From Paenibacillus periandrae (GTDB lineage Bacteria > Bacillota > Bacilli > Paenibacillales > NBRC-103111), in contig NZ_JAJNMU010000010.1 in the NCBI RefSeq assembly GCF_022458865.1, positions 62,001 through 126,000 of the forward strand: a DNA stretch of 64,000 nt, written 5' to 3'. Each line of letters begins with the position of its first letter. The stretch's first letter is position 1. The notes beneath the pieces are model-generated. The model saw nothing but the letters and a program-made list of their open reading frames with translations. It did no database searches and was not told the origin of the DNA. Of this stretch, positions 1-7,801 are shown one piece after another. Made by a program: the position numbers and the translations under genes.

Positions 1-729
1 GTAGTCCTGAACATGCTCGGCCTTCTCTGGCTGCGTGTTCCAGTTCTCAGTTAGCCACACATATAAATTCGGATGATGATTAGCCATGATTCCGCTAAAA
101 CCTGCAGCTCCGAGCTTCAGTGATTCCAGCAAGGTTGCCGAGTTGGCATTAAATAGCTTCAGTCCGGTTCCCTTAAGCACCTCAAGCCGAGCCTTGATCT
201 CAACGATATTGCAGCACGTATCCTTAAGAAACAAGAAACGCCCTGTCGAGACGCACCACTCCAGCAGTGCCGGGTTCATCAGTCTTTTATAAGGATAAGG
301 GCATTCGTAAATCCCGAATTTGACATCGGGAACCGCCTGCAGAATACGCTCCGCATTAGCCTTCCATACCTCATCGGATTCGTGCTCTGCTGCCAAACGG
401 TTGCTCAGCATGACGAAGGCCTCAATCCCTTCAGCCCATATTTGCTTAATCTCCTCAATCTGGTCTTCGATCGAATCTGAGGTATGCCCGGATGCAATAA
501 CCGGCACACGGCCGAAAGCCTGTCTGACGACAATCCGGGTCGCCTTCACGCGTTCCTCCAGACTCAGCTTGAACATCTCACTGGATTGGCATACGGCAAA
601 CAAACCATGTACGCCCTGCTCGATATACCAATCCACCAGCTGCTCCAAAGCAGGCTCATCCAATTGATTATTTTCTGTGAACGGCGTGAGCATCGTTGGC
701 CATACGCCATTCGCAATCGTGTTCCCCAT
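1..729 (-). CDS. Dihydrodipicolinate synthase/N-acetylneuraminate lyase family aldolase (3' end cut by window)
   Basis: This is a class I (Schiff-base) aldolase or synthase of the DapA/NanA family, acting on a 2-keto acid or a sugar-derived aldehyde. Visible are the N-terminal barrel strand GVWPTMLTPF (residues 8-17), the Tyr141 motif YECPYPYK and the Schiff-base lysine Lys169 in FLFLKDTCC. The 243 residues present lack the end of a usual ~300-residue family member because the frame runs off the window. ATG at 729 follows AAAGGATGGG at good spacing. It is the last visible gene of the GH38/SIS/ROK operon, 57 bp after the ROK kinase gene. Beside a ROK kinase it recalls NanA/NanK pairs, but the substrate cannot be read from sequence. 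Housekeeping lysine synthesis is unlikely given the context. Confidence 0.85.
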   Translation of the reverse strand, partial: MGNTIANGVWPTMLTPFTENNQLDEPALEQLVDWYIEQGVHGLFAVCQSSEMFKLSLEERVKATRIVVRQAFGRVPVIASGHTSDSIEDQIEEIKQIWAEGIEAFVMLSNRLAAEHESDEVWKANAERILQAVPDVKFGIYECPYPYKRLMNPALLEWCVSTGRFLFLKDTCCNIVEIKARLEVLKGTGLKLFNANSATLLESLKLGAAGFSGIMANHHPNLYVWLTENWNTQPEKAEHVQDY

Positions 730-786
730 TTTGTATTCCCATCCTTTATTATTAAGGTTGTCTCATTGCTCCTTGAGCGTAGACTG

Positions 787-1785
787 TTAGTCGGCTGTTA
801 TCAGTTGATTCAACGCTACGGACAATCCGGCATAGTCGCCGACCTGCTCTTTCAGTCCTGCAGGCAGGATTCGGCACACGGACAACGAATGGGAGAGCGC
901 TTCGCGCTGCAGCTCCTCTTGCATCACCCGTTCCAACAAAGGAAGCTGTCTGCCGTAAATACTGCCGATCACGATGACTTCGGGATTCAGGATATCCACA
1001 AGGATTGCCAAGCCGAGGCCTAATTGACAAGCTACCGTCTGAAAAATATCAACCGCATCCGCTTCCCCGCGCTGTGCCGCCTCACCGATAGCTTCCGCTG
1101 TAATCGCAGGTATAGCGCCAGGCTCAGCACAAAAGGAAGGAGTCCTTCCTTCCTTAAATAAACGTGCTGCTTCCATACGTCCAAGCTCAGCAATTCCCCC
1201 GCCACTACAATAGCCCTCAAAGGAGCCCGCTTTTCCATAACCGACAGGACCTGTTGGAGAGAGACGCATATGCCCAACTTCTCCAGCCATATCTGACGTT
1301 CCCGAATACAGCCTGCCATTCAGAATCAGACCGGCTCCCATCCCGGTGCCGAAGGTGAGAAAGATCATATTGCGGCTGCCCTGACCAGCACCCCATTTCC
1401 ATTCTGCCAATGCACACGCGTTGGCATCATTTTGCAAGCCGACAGGCACGGCGAAGCGCTCGCGAAATGGAGTGACGATATCGACACGGGACCAGTCCGG
1501 CAAATTCGGCGGTGACAGAATGAGTCCCGCCTTGCTGTTCAATGGGCCGCCGCAGCTGATGCCTATCGCTTCGAGCTGCCCATGTCCAGCATTTGCTTGA
1601 CCAGCCTCGGCAAGCAGTTCTTCCAGCTCGCTTAACAATCGGGCGATATTGGCCTCTGCGCCTGATAAAGTAGCAAAGCGGCGTTTGGCAATAATTTCGA
1701 TCCGCTCGTCAGCCCTATCCCCCATAACTCCCAGACTTACCGCACATTTGGTGCCTCCAATATCGATACCGGCCAAAATACTCAT
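787..1785 (-). CDS. ROK-family sugar kinase
   Basis: A cytoplasmic ATP-dependent sugar or amino-sugar kinase of the ROK family, 332 residues and without an HTH domain, so an enzyme rather than a repressor. The N-terminal phosphate-binding motif GIDIGGTK spans residues 6-13, catalytic Asp120 lies in NDANA, and EVGH is at 169-172. The usual zinc motif CxCGxxGCxE is absent (the segment reads GYGKAGSFEGYCSG), so this is a zinc-free subtype. The ATG at 1785 overlaps the upstream SIS stop as ATGA, with GGAGGAG upstream; a longer reading from 1896 would lie wholly inside the SIS gene and is rejected. Translational coupling suggests it phosphorylates the same sugar series handled by the isomerase. 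Glucokinase or N-acetylmannosamine kinase activities are possible but not distinguishable. Confidence 0.88.
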   Translation of the reverse strand: MSILAGIDIGGTKCAVSLGVMGDRADERIEIIAKRRFATLSGAEANIARLLSELEELLAEAGQANAGHGQLEAIGISCGGPLNSKAGLILSPPNLPDWSRVDIVTPFRERFAVPVGLQNDANACALAEWKWGAGQGSRNMIFLTFGTGMGAGLILNGRLYSGTSDMAGEVGHMRLSPTGPVGYGKAGSFEGYCSGGGIAELGRMEAARLFKEGRTPSFCAEPGAIPAITAEAIGEAAQRGEADAVDIFQTVACQLGLGLAILVDILNPEVIVIGSIYGRQLPLLERVMQEELQREALSHSLSVCRILPAGLKEQVGDYAGLSVALNQLITAD

Positions 1786-2417
1786 GAGGGAAAAAACTCC
1801 TCCTCCAGCATGATGCACAAGGCATGGTAAATCGGCAAATGCCGTTCTTGAATATCCGGCGTCAGCTCCCATGGCACCCGAATGGTTACATCGCACAGCT
1901 CCGCCATCTGACCGCCTTGATTCCCTGTAAGACCGATGGTATGAAGACCCTGTACCTTAGCGACCTGGATTGCCCGGGCGACGTTCGCGGAATTGCCGGA
2001 GGTGCTCAGTCCAAGCAGCGTATCTCCTCGCTTGCCGTATCCGTAAACCTGCTGGGCAAAGATCATTTCCGCTGACACATCGTTGGCATAAGCGGTTATC
2101 AAGGCCGAATGACTGACCAAAGATATCGCAGGCAGTGCTCCCTGCAAATGATCGGCAAGGAAATCCCCAGCGTCGGGGAACTGCGTGAGAAATGAGCTTC
2201 TTGCCTCGTCTGACAAGTATCGCTTGGAACGAAAGCCTTTCATTAATTCGCCTACAATATGCTCACTGTCGGATGCGCTTCCGCCGTTACCGCACAGCAG
2301 CAGCTTGCCCCCTCCATGGAACGTTTGCTTCAACAGCTCAGCCGCTTTTTCCACATCAGGCAGACACACGACCAGCTCCGGGTATTTATCACACATTACA
2401 TCAAGCACTGCACTCAT
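1782..2417 (-). CDS. SIS-domain phosphosugar isomerase, GmhA (sedoheptulose-7-phosphate isomerase)-like
   Basis: A single-SIS-domain protein of 211 residues, the usual GmhA length. LCGNGGSASDSEH (41-53) matches the phosphate-binding GmhA signature, STSGNSANV (138-146) is the SIS loop, and QERHLPIYH (190-198) carries the Gln/Glu/His set found in GmhA. Family members convert sedoheptulose 7-phosphate to D-glycero-D-manno-heptose 7-phosphate or perform related aldose-ketose isomerisations. The gene overlaps the ROK kinase by 4 bp and follows the GH38 gene by 63 bp. With an HldE-like kinase and a HAD phosphatase in the same operon it may act on a heptose-like or other phosphorylated sugar. Here the setting is catabolic (mannosidases, transporter, aldolase), so the classical biosynthetic role is not assumed. 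Confidence 0.85.
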   Translation of the reverse strand: MSAVLDVMCDKYPELVVCLPDVEKAAELLKQTFHGGGKLLLCGNGGSASDSEHIVGELMKGFRSKRYLSDEARSSFLTQFPDAGDFLADHLQGALPAISLVSHSALITAYANDVSAEMIFAQQVYGYGKRGDTLLGLSTSGNSANVARAIQVAKVQGLHTIGLTGNQGGQMAELCDVTIRVPWELTPDIQERHLPIYHALCIMLEEEFFPS

Positions 2418-2480
2418 TGGTATGCTCCTTTACATAAATAAAGTTAGCTCATTCACTTGACTTTGTTCAGCTTATTCACT

Positions 2481-4982
2481 TTACTCGGTTTCAGCCAATT
2501 CAACGAAATTGACCTCTTTCACTGCCAAGCCTGCATCATCGGGAACAAAAAATGTCTTGATTTCACATTTGCGGAACGCTGCGCTCCACTCACGCTGCAG
2601 CGCAGGCAGCTTGAACGCGGACTCGGTTTCCTGCCCCAGGGTCTCATAGCAGCGAACGATCCATCCGTCGCCATCCTCCGCACGCTTGAACGTCGTTGCC
2701 ACAATAGCAGCCTCAGAAATGACAATACCCTCTGATATTTGCGGAAGCGGTCCTTCATGGTAAGTCTCCCATATGAGCAGCGGCGGAACATTAAGCTCAT
2801 TTGCTTTTTGAACCAATCTGCCATCCTTCCAGCTGCCGGAGTGAGGTACGAGTGTATAACCGAATTCCTGTACACCTTGATCCATATATTCAACCTGTTC
2901 ATCACGCTCGCTAAAATGATCGGCAAATATCGGACTGCGCACAACCGTCATTCGGATCTCGCTTCCCTGTACGTCATACGCATATTTGCAATCATTCAGC
3001 AGTCCCATTCCTCTAACCTGCTGCTCTTCACCATCCGCAGTATTCGGTACGAGACCGTATACATCCACCCATTGCTGGCCTGGCACCTCCTTGCCATTCG
3101 TCGGCCGCTCAATAAAGCCATAAGGAATTTCCGAGACAGACTGTGGCTGCTCCACATGAATAGGGAAGGACAGCTTCAGCATCTTGTGCTTTTCTCTCCA
3201 GTCCAGCTGTACACGAACCTGTATATCTGATGAATGATGGCCCAGACTGATATCCTGACGCAGCACAGAGTTGTTATAATAGCTCGTCACACGAAGTGTA
3301 ACTCGCAGTGGCCCTTGCTCCAGCACCTTGATGTGCGCATCGCCAAAGCGGCCGATTTCATCCCGATATTGCACCAGATGATGTCCCCATGTATCGCTGT
3401 GGTGCTCGTCGATCACAATCGGCACAGCGCCCTTGCCGTTCAGCAGCTCTGTATTCGTCAACTTGTCGAGAATACTGCTGATGTAACCGGTATGAGCATC
3501 CACTTGCACACGGATCTGAGCATTTTCCAAGACATTGTTATCCACAAGAACCTCTCCTGCAAGTGGTGCCGCTGGAATGTCCTTATCGCGGTAGGTCCAA
3601 TAAACACGATAGCCAAACGCAGGAACACGAGCCGTGATTAACGAGTCCCACTTGTCGTCTCTTCCATTTGTTCGTGAGGCGCGTACAGTCTGGATTGGAA
3701 TCGGTATACCCGCTTCGTCAGTAACACTTGTCAGCTTCTTGTTCACTTTAACAAGCGTCTCGACTTCCCAGGACAAAGGGTTAAACACAACGATAGGTGC
3801 TCCCAAATCATCCTGCTCCCAGGTTTGCCAATCCTTATCCTTGCTCAGTGACTTGACCTCGGGCTTCATCGTATCGATTGCCCACGATATTTTTTGCAAA
3901 GCCGCATTCAGTGTTCTAGCACCAATGGCCAATGCTTCTCCGTGAAACTCTCTCACATCGTCAAAAGCTTCCTTGATGCTGCAGCCGCCCATAATATCAT
4001 GGAACTGATTAAACATCACGTTCTCCCAAGCCAGGTTGAGCGGTGCCTTCGGATAGGGAAGCCCTAACAACACATTGGCGAAAGAAGAGAATTTTTCAGC
4101 GCTCAGCAATCGATGCTCAGCACGGCGATTGTTCGCTTTGGACTCGGAATGGGCAGAGTAGCAGCCGATAGCATGATGCTGCATTTCATCCTTGACAACA
4201 GGAATCGCCGGATTTTCCGTAACCATATCGGTAAAAAACTGATTCGGCGAGCTTAAAATAATTTGTTCACGGCCATGCTCCTCACGAATTTCATCGATCA
4301 GCTGCAGGTTAGCTACAGTCGGTCCGCCACCATGGTTACCCACTCCATAGAACGACATGTAGTCGTGACCTTTTTCTTTGGCAAGCCGCTGATGCTTGAG
4401 AATTTTGGCATCCTTGCCATGCCTGGTGAAATTGGCGTAGCTGTCTGACAAACGGAAGGTCATCACACGGCTGCCATCCTCGGACTCCCACCAAAACAAG
4501 TCATTTTCCAGATGCTTCTCATGCTCTTCAGGACGCATAAACAAATAATAGTCCATACCGCTTTGCTTTAAAATTTGCGGCATCATCCCGTGATGGCCAA
4601 ACGAATCGACATTGTACCCGACGGTCGCCATGATTCCGAATTTTTCCTGGAAATAGCGTTGTCCATACAAGCTGTGACGCGCAAAGGATTCACCTGACGG
4701 CAAGTTGCAATCCGGCTGGATCCACCAGCCTCCGGTTATGACCCAGCGCCCTTCAGCAATCCGCTCGCGGATTTCTGCGAACATATCAGGAGCATTTTCC
4801 TCTACCCATTGATAGTAGGCGGCGCAAGCACACGTAAACACAAACTCGGGAAATTCGTTCAAGCGATCCAGAGCAGAGCGGAACGTTGCCTTGATTTCCG
4901 CATAACCCTCCTGCCACTGCCATAACCAAACCGGGTCGAGATGGGCATTACCAATAAGATGAACCTTCGTATTTTCCGACAT
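2481..4982 (-). CDS. GH38 alpha-mannosidase (shorter form)
   Basis: A retaining zinc-dependent GH38 glycosidase of about 833 residues, probably intracellular since no signal peptide is visible. The N-terminal zinc motif AHLDPVWLW gives His14 and Asp16. The nucleophile Asp is near residue 126 in NVDSFGHHG. GNHGGGPT and FNQFHDIMGGCS are further catalytic-barrel motifs, and the C-terminal half is the beta-sandwich region of the family. The ATG at 4982 has AAAGGAG eight bases upstream and is preferred over a GTG two codons earlier. It sits between a sugar permease and the SIS isomerase. Family activity is hydrolysis of alpha-mannosides such as N-glycan fragments or mannosylglycerate; which linkage is not evident. 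Confidence 0.92.
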   Translation of the reverse strand: MSENTKVHLIGNAHLDPVWLWQWQEGYAEIKATFRSALDRLNEFPEFVFTCACAAYYQWVEENAPDMFAEIRERIAEGRWVITGGWWIQPDCNLPSGESFARHSLYGQRYFQEKFGIMATVGYNVDSFGHHGMMPQILKQSGMDYYLFMRPEEHEKHLENDLFWWESEDGSRVMTFRLSDSYANFTRHGKDAKILKHQRLAKEKGHDYMSFYGVGNHGGGPTVANLQLIDEIREEHGREQIILSSPNQFFTDMVTENPAIPVVKDEMQHHAIGCYSAHSESKANNRRAEHRLLSAEKFSSFANVLLGLPYPKAPLNLAWENVMFNQFHDIMGGCSIKEAFDDVREFHGEALAIGARTLNAALQKISWAIDTMKPEVKSLSKDKDWQTWEQDDLGAPIVVFNPLSWEVETLVKVNKKLTSVTDEAGIPIPIQTVRASRTNGRDDKWDSLITARVPAFGYRVYWTYRDKDIPAAPLAGEVLVDNNVLENAQIRVQVDAHTGYISSILDKLTNTELLNGKGAVPIVIDEHHSDTWGHHLVQYRDEIGRFGDAHIKVLEQGPLRVTLRVTSYYNNSVLRQDISLGHHSSDIQVRVQLDWREKHKMLKLSFPIHVEQPQSVSEIPYGFIERPTNGKEVPGQQWVDVYGLVPNTADGEEQQVRGMGLLNDCKYAYDVQGSEIRMTVVRSPIFADHFSERDEQVEYMDQGVQEFGYTLVPHSGSWKDGRLVQKANELNVPPLLIWETYHEGPLPQISEGIVISEAAIVATTFKRAEDGDGWIVRCYETLGQETESAFKLPALQREWSAAFRKCEIKTFFVPDDAGLAVKEVNFVELAETE

Positions 4983-5023
4983 ATCCACTGCTCCTTTAAA
5001 ATAGTTTTTTTACTCGTGATTAA

Positions 5024-5863
5024 CTAACCTTTTACCGCTCCCAGCATAGCGCCCTGTATGAAATACTTTTGAACAAACGGGTACACCAGCAAAATCGGTA
5101 AAATGACTACGAAAACGACGGCATACTTAATATTTTGAGCCATCATCGTAATGCCTTCGGCAGAGCCTGTTTCTGTTGCTTGTGAAGTAAGCTCGCCCTG
5201 AACGACAATGTTCCACACAAGAATTTGCAACGGGAACATTGATTTATCGTTCAAATAAATCAAAGCCGGGAAGAAGCTGTTCCAGTGCGCCACCGCATAA
5301 AAGATAAACATCGTCGCCATAACCGGCAGCGATAACGGCAGCACAATTTTCCATAATACTTTTAATTCTCCAGCACCATCCACCGTAGCCGACTCATACA
5401 GGGCTTCCGGTATTTCCTCAAAGAAGGTTCGCATTAAAATCATGTTGAACACATTGACCGCTGTCGGAATCAGCAGCGCCCATATCGTATTCACCATGCC
5501 GAGCGAATGAACGACCGTATACCTTGGAATTAATCCGCCATCGAAAAACATCGTAAATACTACGAAAAAGGCAAACAGCGATCTTCCGTATAAATACCTT
5601 TTCGAGAGCGGATATGCGCATAGCGTCGTCATCATTAAATTGACAATGACACCAAGCGTGGTGTACAGCAGCGTGTTTGTATAGGAACGCAGAATGGCCG
5701 GATCATCCATAACAAATAAAAATACATCACCCCTCTGCACCGCAATACCCGAGCTTACGGACACAATTGCCATATAGTAGAGGGGATAGATCGTAACAAT
5801 GATTAAAACCAGCGTGAGCAGTACATTCACAATGTCAAAGGGACTTATTTTGTTAAGTCTCAT
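5024..5863 (-). CDS. Carbohydrate ABC transporter permease, YtcP/LplC type
   Basis: An inner-membrane subunit of a CUT1-type sugar importer, about 279 residues with six predicted transmembrane segments. The cytoplasmic coupling loop ALYESATVDGAGELKVLWK is the EAA motif contacting the ATPase. The end KYFIQGAMLGAVKG is typical of the LplC/YtcP group. ATG at 5863 follows TTGAGGAGG; an ATG at 5890 lacks a good ribosome binding site. Its LplB-type partner is reduced to the C-terminal remnant directly upstream, and neither a binding protein nor an ATPase is left in this operon. The transporter is therefore probably not functional on its own unless another permease in the genome pairs with it. Confidence 0.88.
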   Translation of the reverse strand: MRLNKISPFDIVNVLLTLVLIIVTIYPLYYMAIVSVSSGIAVQRGDVFLFVMDDPAILRSYTNTLLYTTLGVIVNLMMTTLCAYPLSKRYLYGRSLFAFFVVFTMFFDGGLIPRYTVVHSLGMVNTIWALLIPTAVNVFNMILMRTFFEEIPEALYESATVDGAGELKVLWKIVLPLSLPVMATMFIFYAVAHWNSFFPALIYLNDKSMFPLQILVWNIVVQGELTSQATETGSAEGITMMAQNIKYAVVFVVILPILLVYPFVQKYFIQGAMLGAVKG

Positions 5864-5890
5864 CCCGTTGTTGTCCTCCTCAAGGATCAT

Positions 5891-6030
5891 TTAAAATAAA
5901 CTGGCACCCTGTATCTTTTTGGCAGCCTGATTCACTACAACAATCAATGCAAGCGAGATGACGGATTGAAAAATGCCCACAGCTGCGGCAAAGCTGAAAT
6001 CATCCGGTAAAACTTGTTGAAAAACATATC
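5891..6030 (-). pseudogene. Remnant: last ~40 codons of an LplB-type sugar permease
   Basis: Reading upstream from the TAA at 5891-5893, one frame gives a tail containing LPDDFSFAAAVGIFQSVISL and ending KKIQGASLF. This is the final transmembrane segment and C-terminus characteristic of LplB-type permeases, which normally lie immediately before an LplC-type gene as here. Upstream of about position 6030 the similarity stops and the sequence becomes a sensor kinase in another frame. The rest of the permease (~260 codons) is missing, so the gene was cut by a deletion or rearrangement. The exact junction is uncertain by about 15 bp. Confidence 0.75.
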
Positions 6031-6519
6031 AAAGTCAGCCATCTCCTGGCTCGTATAAACCTTGACCGTGTCCGTGTACATAAAAATATGATCAATGAAA
6101 GAGCTGATCGTATTCCGATTTCCCGTAATCGCTCTTACAATTAATTGCATGCTCAATTTTTCTTCGTTGTTCATCTGCATATAAGGCTTTAAATTTTGTT
6201 CGATAATCGGGTTTGAAAATAAATTATTGTTGGTCAATTGCGCACTGCGCAAATAAATATCAACCGTTTGTGAAGAAAACTTCAAATTATCGGTCAGCTT
6301 CTGCGAAACATCCATTTTTACAACTTGATCAACATTAAAATACACGATCAAACCTATGATCATGATAGGAATCAATGAGGAAAGAAAGTACATCAAAATT
6401 TTGGTAAATAACTTGTTCGCCGGGAATAGCTGCTTCAATGGATGACCTTTAATCTCTGTATCGCCCTTGTTAAAAACATGGACCGGGCATGAGTATGCTT
6501 CCTTATGCCCGAATCCCAT
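6015..6519 (-). pseudogene. Remnant: N-terminal part of a YesM-type sensor histidine kinase fused out of frame to permease tail
   Basis: The product begins with a basic segment, then a transmembrane helix (LFTKILMYFLSSLIPIMIIG), followed by an extracytoplasmic sensor region (TDNLKFSSQTVDIYLRSAQL; dimeric Cache-like). It resembles the N-terminal ~160 residues of YesM-type kinases that control sugar ABC operons in Paenibacillus. HAMP, His_kinase and ATPase domains are all absent. After DMFFNKF the reading frame enters the permease tail out of frame and ends about 20 residues later. Such kinases normally come with an AraC-type response regulator, also missing here. A deletion between the kinase and the permease explains both remnants. 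The 191-codon open frame could still be translated but should lack signalling function. Confidence 0.7.
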
Positions 6520-6531
6520 TATGTTGCCTGT

Positions 6532-6737
6532 TTAGAAGTCCGGTGATTAAGTCTCGCTGCGCGGCCAAATATCCTTCCGGAGTAGTGCTTACGAAGCCAG
6601 TTTGCTTTAGCAAACTCTCAGCTGTTGAAATCGTGAAATTGGATGAGAATAAACGGTTTATTCGCGATTTCAAAGGCGACGCTTACGCTTCTCCAGGATC
6701 ATTTGGCCGCTTCGCTCGTCCTTCACCGGACTTCTAA
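6532..6737. repeat. Large palindromic repeat element, copy R1
   Basis: A 206-bp element bounded by perfect 15-bp inverted repeats: TTAGAAGTCCGGTGA at 6532-6546 and its complement at 6723-6737. Nested inside are GCGGCCAAATATCCT paired with AGGATCATTTGGCCGC, a GAAATCGTGAA/TTCGCGATTTC pair, and one copy of the small GTTTGC...GCAAAC repeat at about 6586-6612. The stop codon of the PfkB gene (6734-6736) lies inside the right terminal repeat. The same element recurs at 14273, 33256, 33471 and 38842. No open frame of note lies inside it, so it is a non-autonomous, strongly folding repeat. Confidence 0.85.
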
Positions 6738-7801
6738 ACTTCGCTGTGATCCCAGCGGTCCAATATTTCTTGCGGAGATGCCGTCCCGGTCTCCCCGCAC
6801 TTCCTCACTGTAACCGCTGCCGCCAGATGTGCGAATGCTGCTGCTTCAGGTCCTGTGCATCCGGTTCCCCAAGCGGATAAAAAAGCGGCCGTGAATGAAT
6901 CGCCTGCGCCCACAATATCAATAGGAGGCGGCACTGGCCGTGTCGGCACCAGCATCATCTCATTATTCTCGAACCATACCGCTCCCTTTTCCCCCAAGGT
7001 GATGCAGCAAGGAGCACCGGCCTGCTTGCTCAGCTGCAGACCTGCTTTCAATATATCACTTTCTGTGGTCTGTTGATGTTTGGAGCTTCCACTATACCAA
7101 CGCAATGCCTCCAGCTCGTTCGGCTTAAGCACGACATGCTTGAATGTTCCAATCCGATCTCGGCTGTCTACAACGATTCTTTTTCCGTGACTTGCCCAGT
7201 AGCTCAGCCGTTCGCGGACGATAGAACCGACCACACCATACTCCAACTGGTCGGTTACGCTGATGACATCGACTTTCTCCGCCATCCGGTCCAACTGCTG
7301 GACAACCCTGTGCCCGGCAGCGTCCGACAAACCTTCCTGATTGATAAAATCTATCCGCGGCGCCTCCTGTCGCACCTCCTGCAAGCCGTGCAGCATAACC
7401 TTGCAGTAGGCGGGAGTGACTCGCCCCGCTTCCACCTGCACAAACGCATCATCGATACCACGTGAGCGTAAAGCCTCCTTCAGCAGATGTCCGCGCCAGT
7501 CGTCGCCTGCAATCGAGCAGAAGCTGACCTCTTCACAGCCAAGCGCTTTGAAATTAACCGCTGCATTGCCGGCCGCTCCGGGAGCGAAGCGCTCCCCAAC
7601 AACCGGTACATTATAGTGCGGCGTCTCTCTGGACAATTCGCTGGCCGTCATATCGGCATGCCAATACATATCGAGGCAGCCATCTCCGATCACACCGACC
7701 TTTAAGCGGGATATGCGCTGCAAAATATCGGTTACCTGCTCCCTTGCCAGTCCGCCAAATTGCCGGATCGAAGCCAGGTTCATCGATTCGTCACTGCGCA
7801 T
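6734..7801 (-). CDS. PfkB-family kinase similar to the HldE (RfaE) heptose-phosphate kinase domain
   Basis: A ribokinase-fold sugar kinase of 355 residues. VIGDGCLDMYW (38-47 region) and NVPVVGERFAPGAAGNAA (64-81) resemble the start of the HldE kinase domain. KPNE is at 226-229, and the catalytic GAGDSF motif at 298-303 contains Asp301. HldE phosphorylates D-glycero-beta-D-manno-heptose 7-phosphate at C1, but the nucleotidyltransferase half of full HldE is absent. The start ATG at 7801 lies within the end of the GH38 gene (11-bp overlap) with GAAGGGAG upstream, so the two are coupled. The stop codon is within the terminal repeat of element R1, so the natural C-terminus may have been altered by that element. 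Adenosine or fructose kinase activity is a less likely alternative. Confidence 0.85.
   Translation of the reverse strand: MRSDESMNLASIRQFGGLAREQVTDILQRISRLKVGVIGDGCLDMYWHADMTASELSRETPHYNVPVVGERFAPGAAGNAAVNFKALGCEEVSFCSIAGDDWRGHLLKEALRSRGIDDAFVQVEAGRVTPAYCKVMLHGLQEVRQEAPRIDFINQEGLSDAAGHRVVQQLDRMAEKVDVISVTDQLEYGVVGSIVRERLSYWASHGKRIVVDSRDRIGTFKHVVLKPNELEALRWYSGSSKHQQTTESDILKAGLQLSKQAGAPCCITLGEKGAVWFENNEMMLVPTRPVPPPIDIVGAGDSFTAAFLSAWGTGCTGPEAAAFAHLAAAVTVRKCGETGTASPQEILDRWDHSEV

Noticed and set aside
320..1023. Many plus-strand open frames opposite the large minus-strand genes (for example 320-667 and 484-1023)
   Set aside because: They overlap strongly supported genes on the other strand, lack ribosome binding sites and show no recognisable protein family.
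787..1896. Longer start for the ROK kinase at 1896
   Set aside because: The extra 37 residues lie inside the SIS gene and are not family-like; ATG at 1785 gives the proper GIDIGGTK start and an ATGA overlap.
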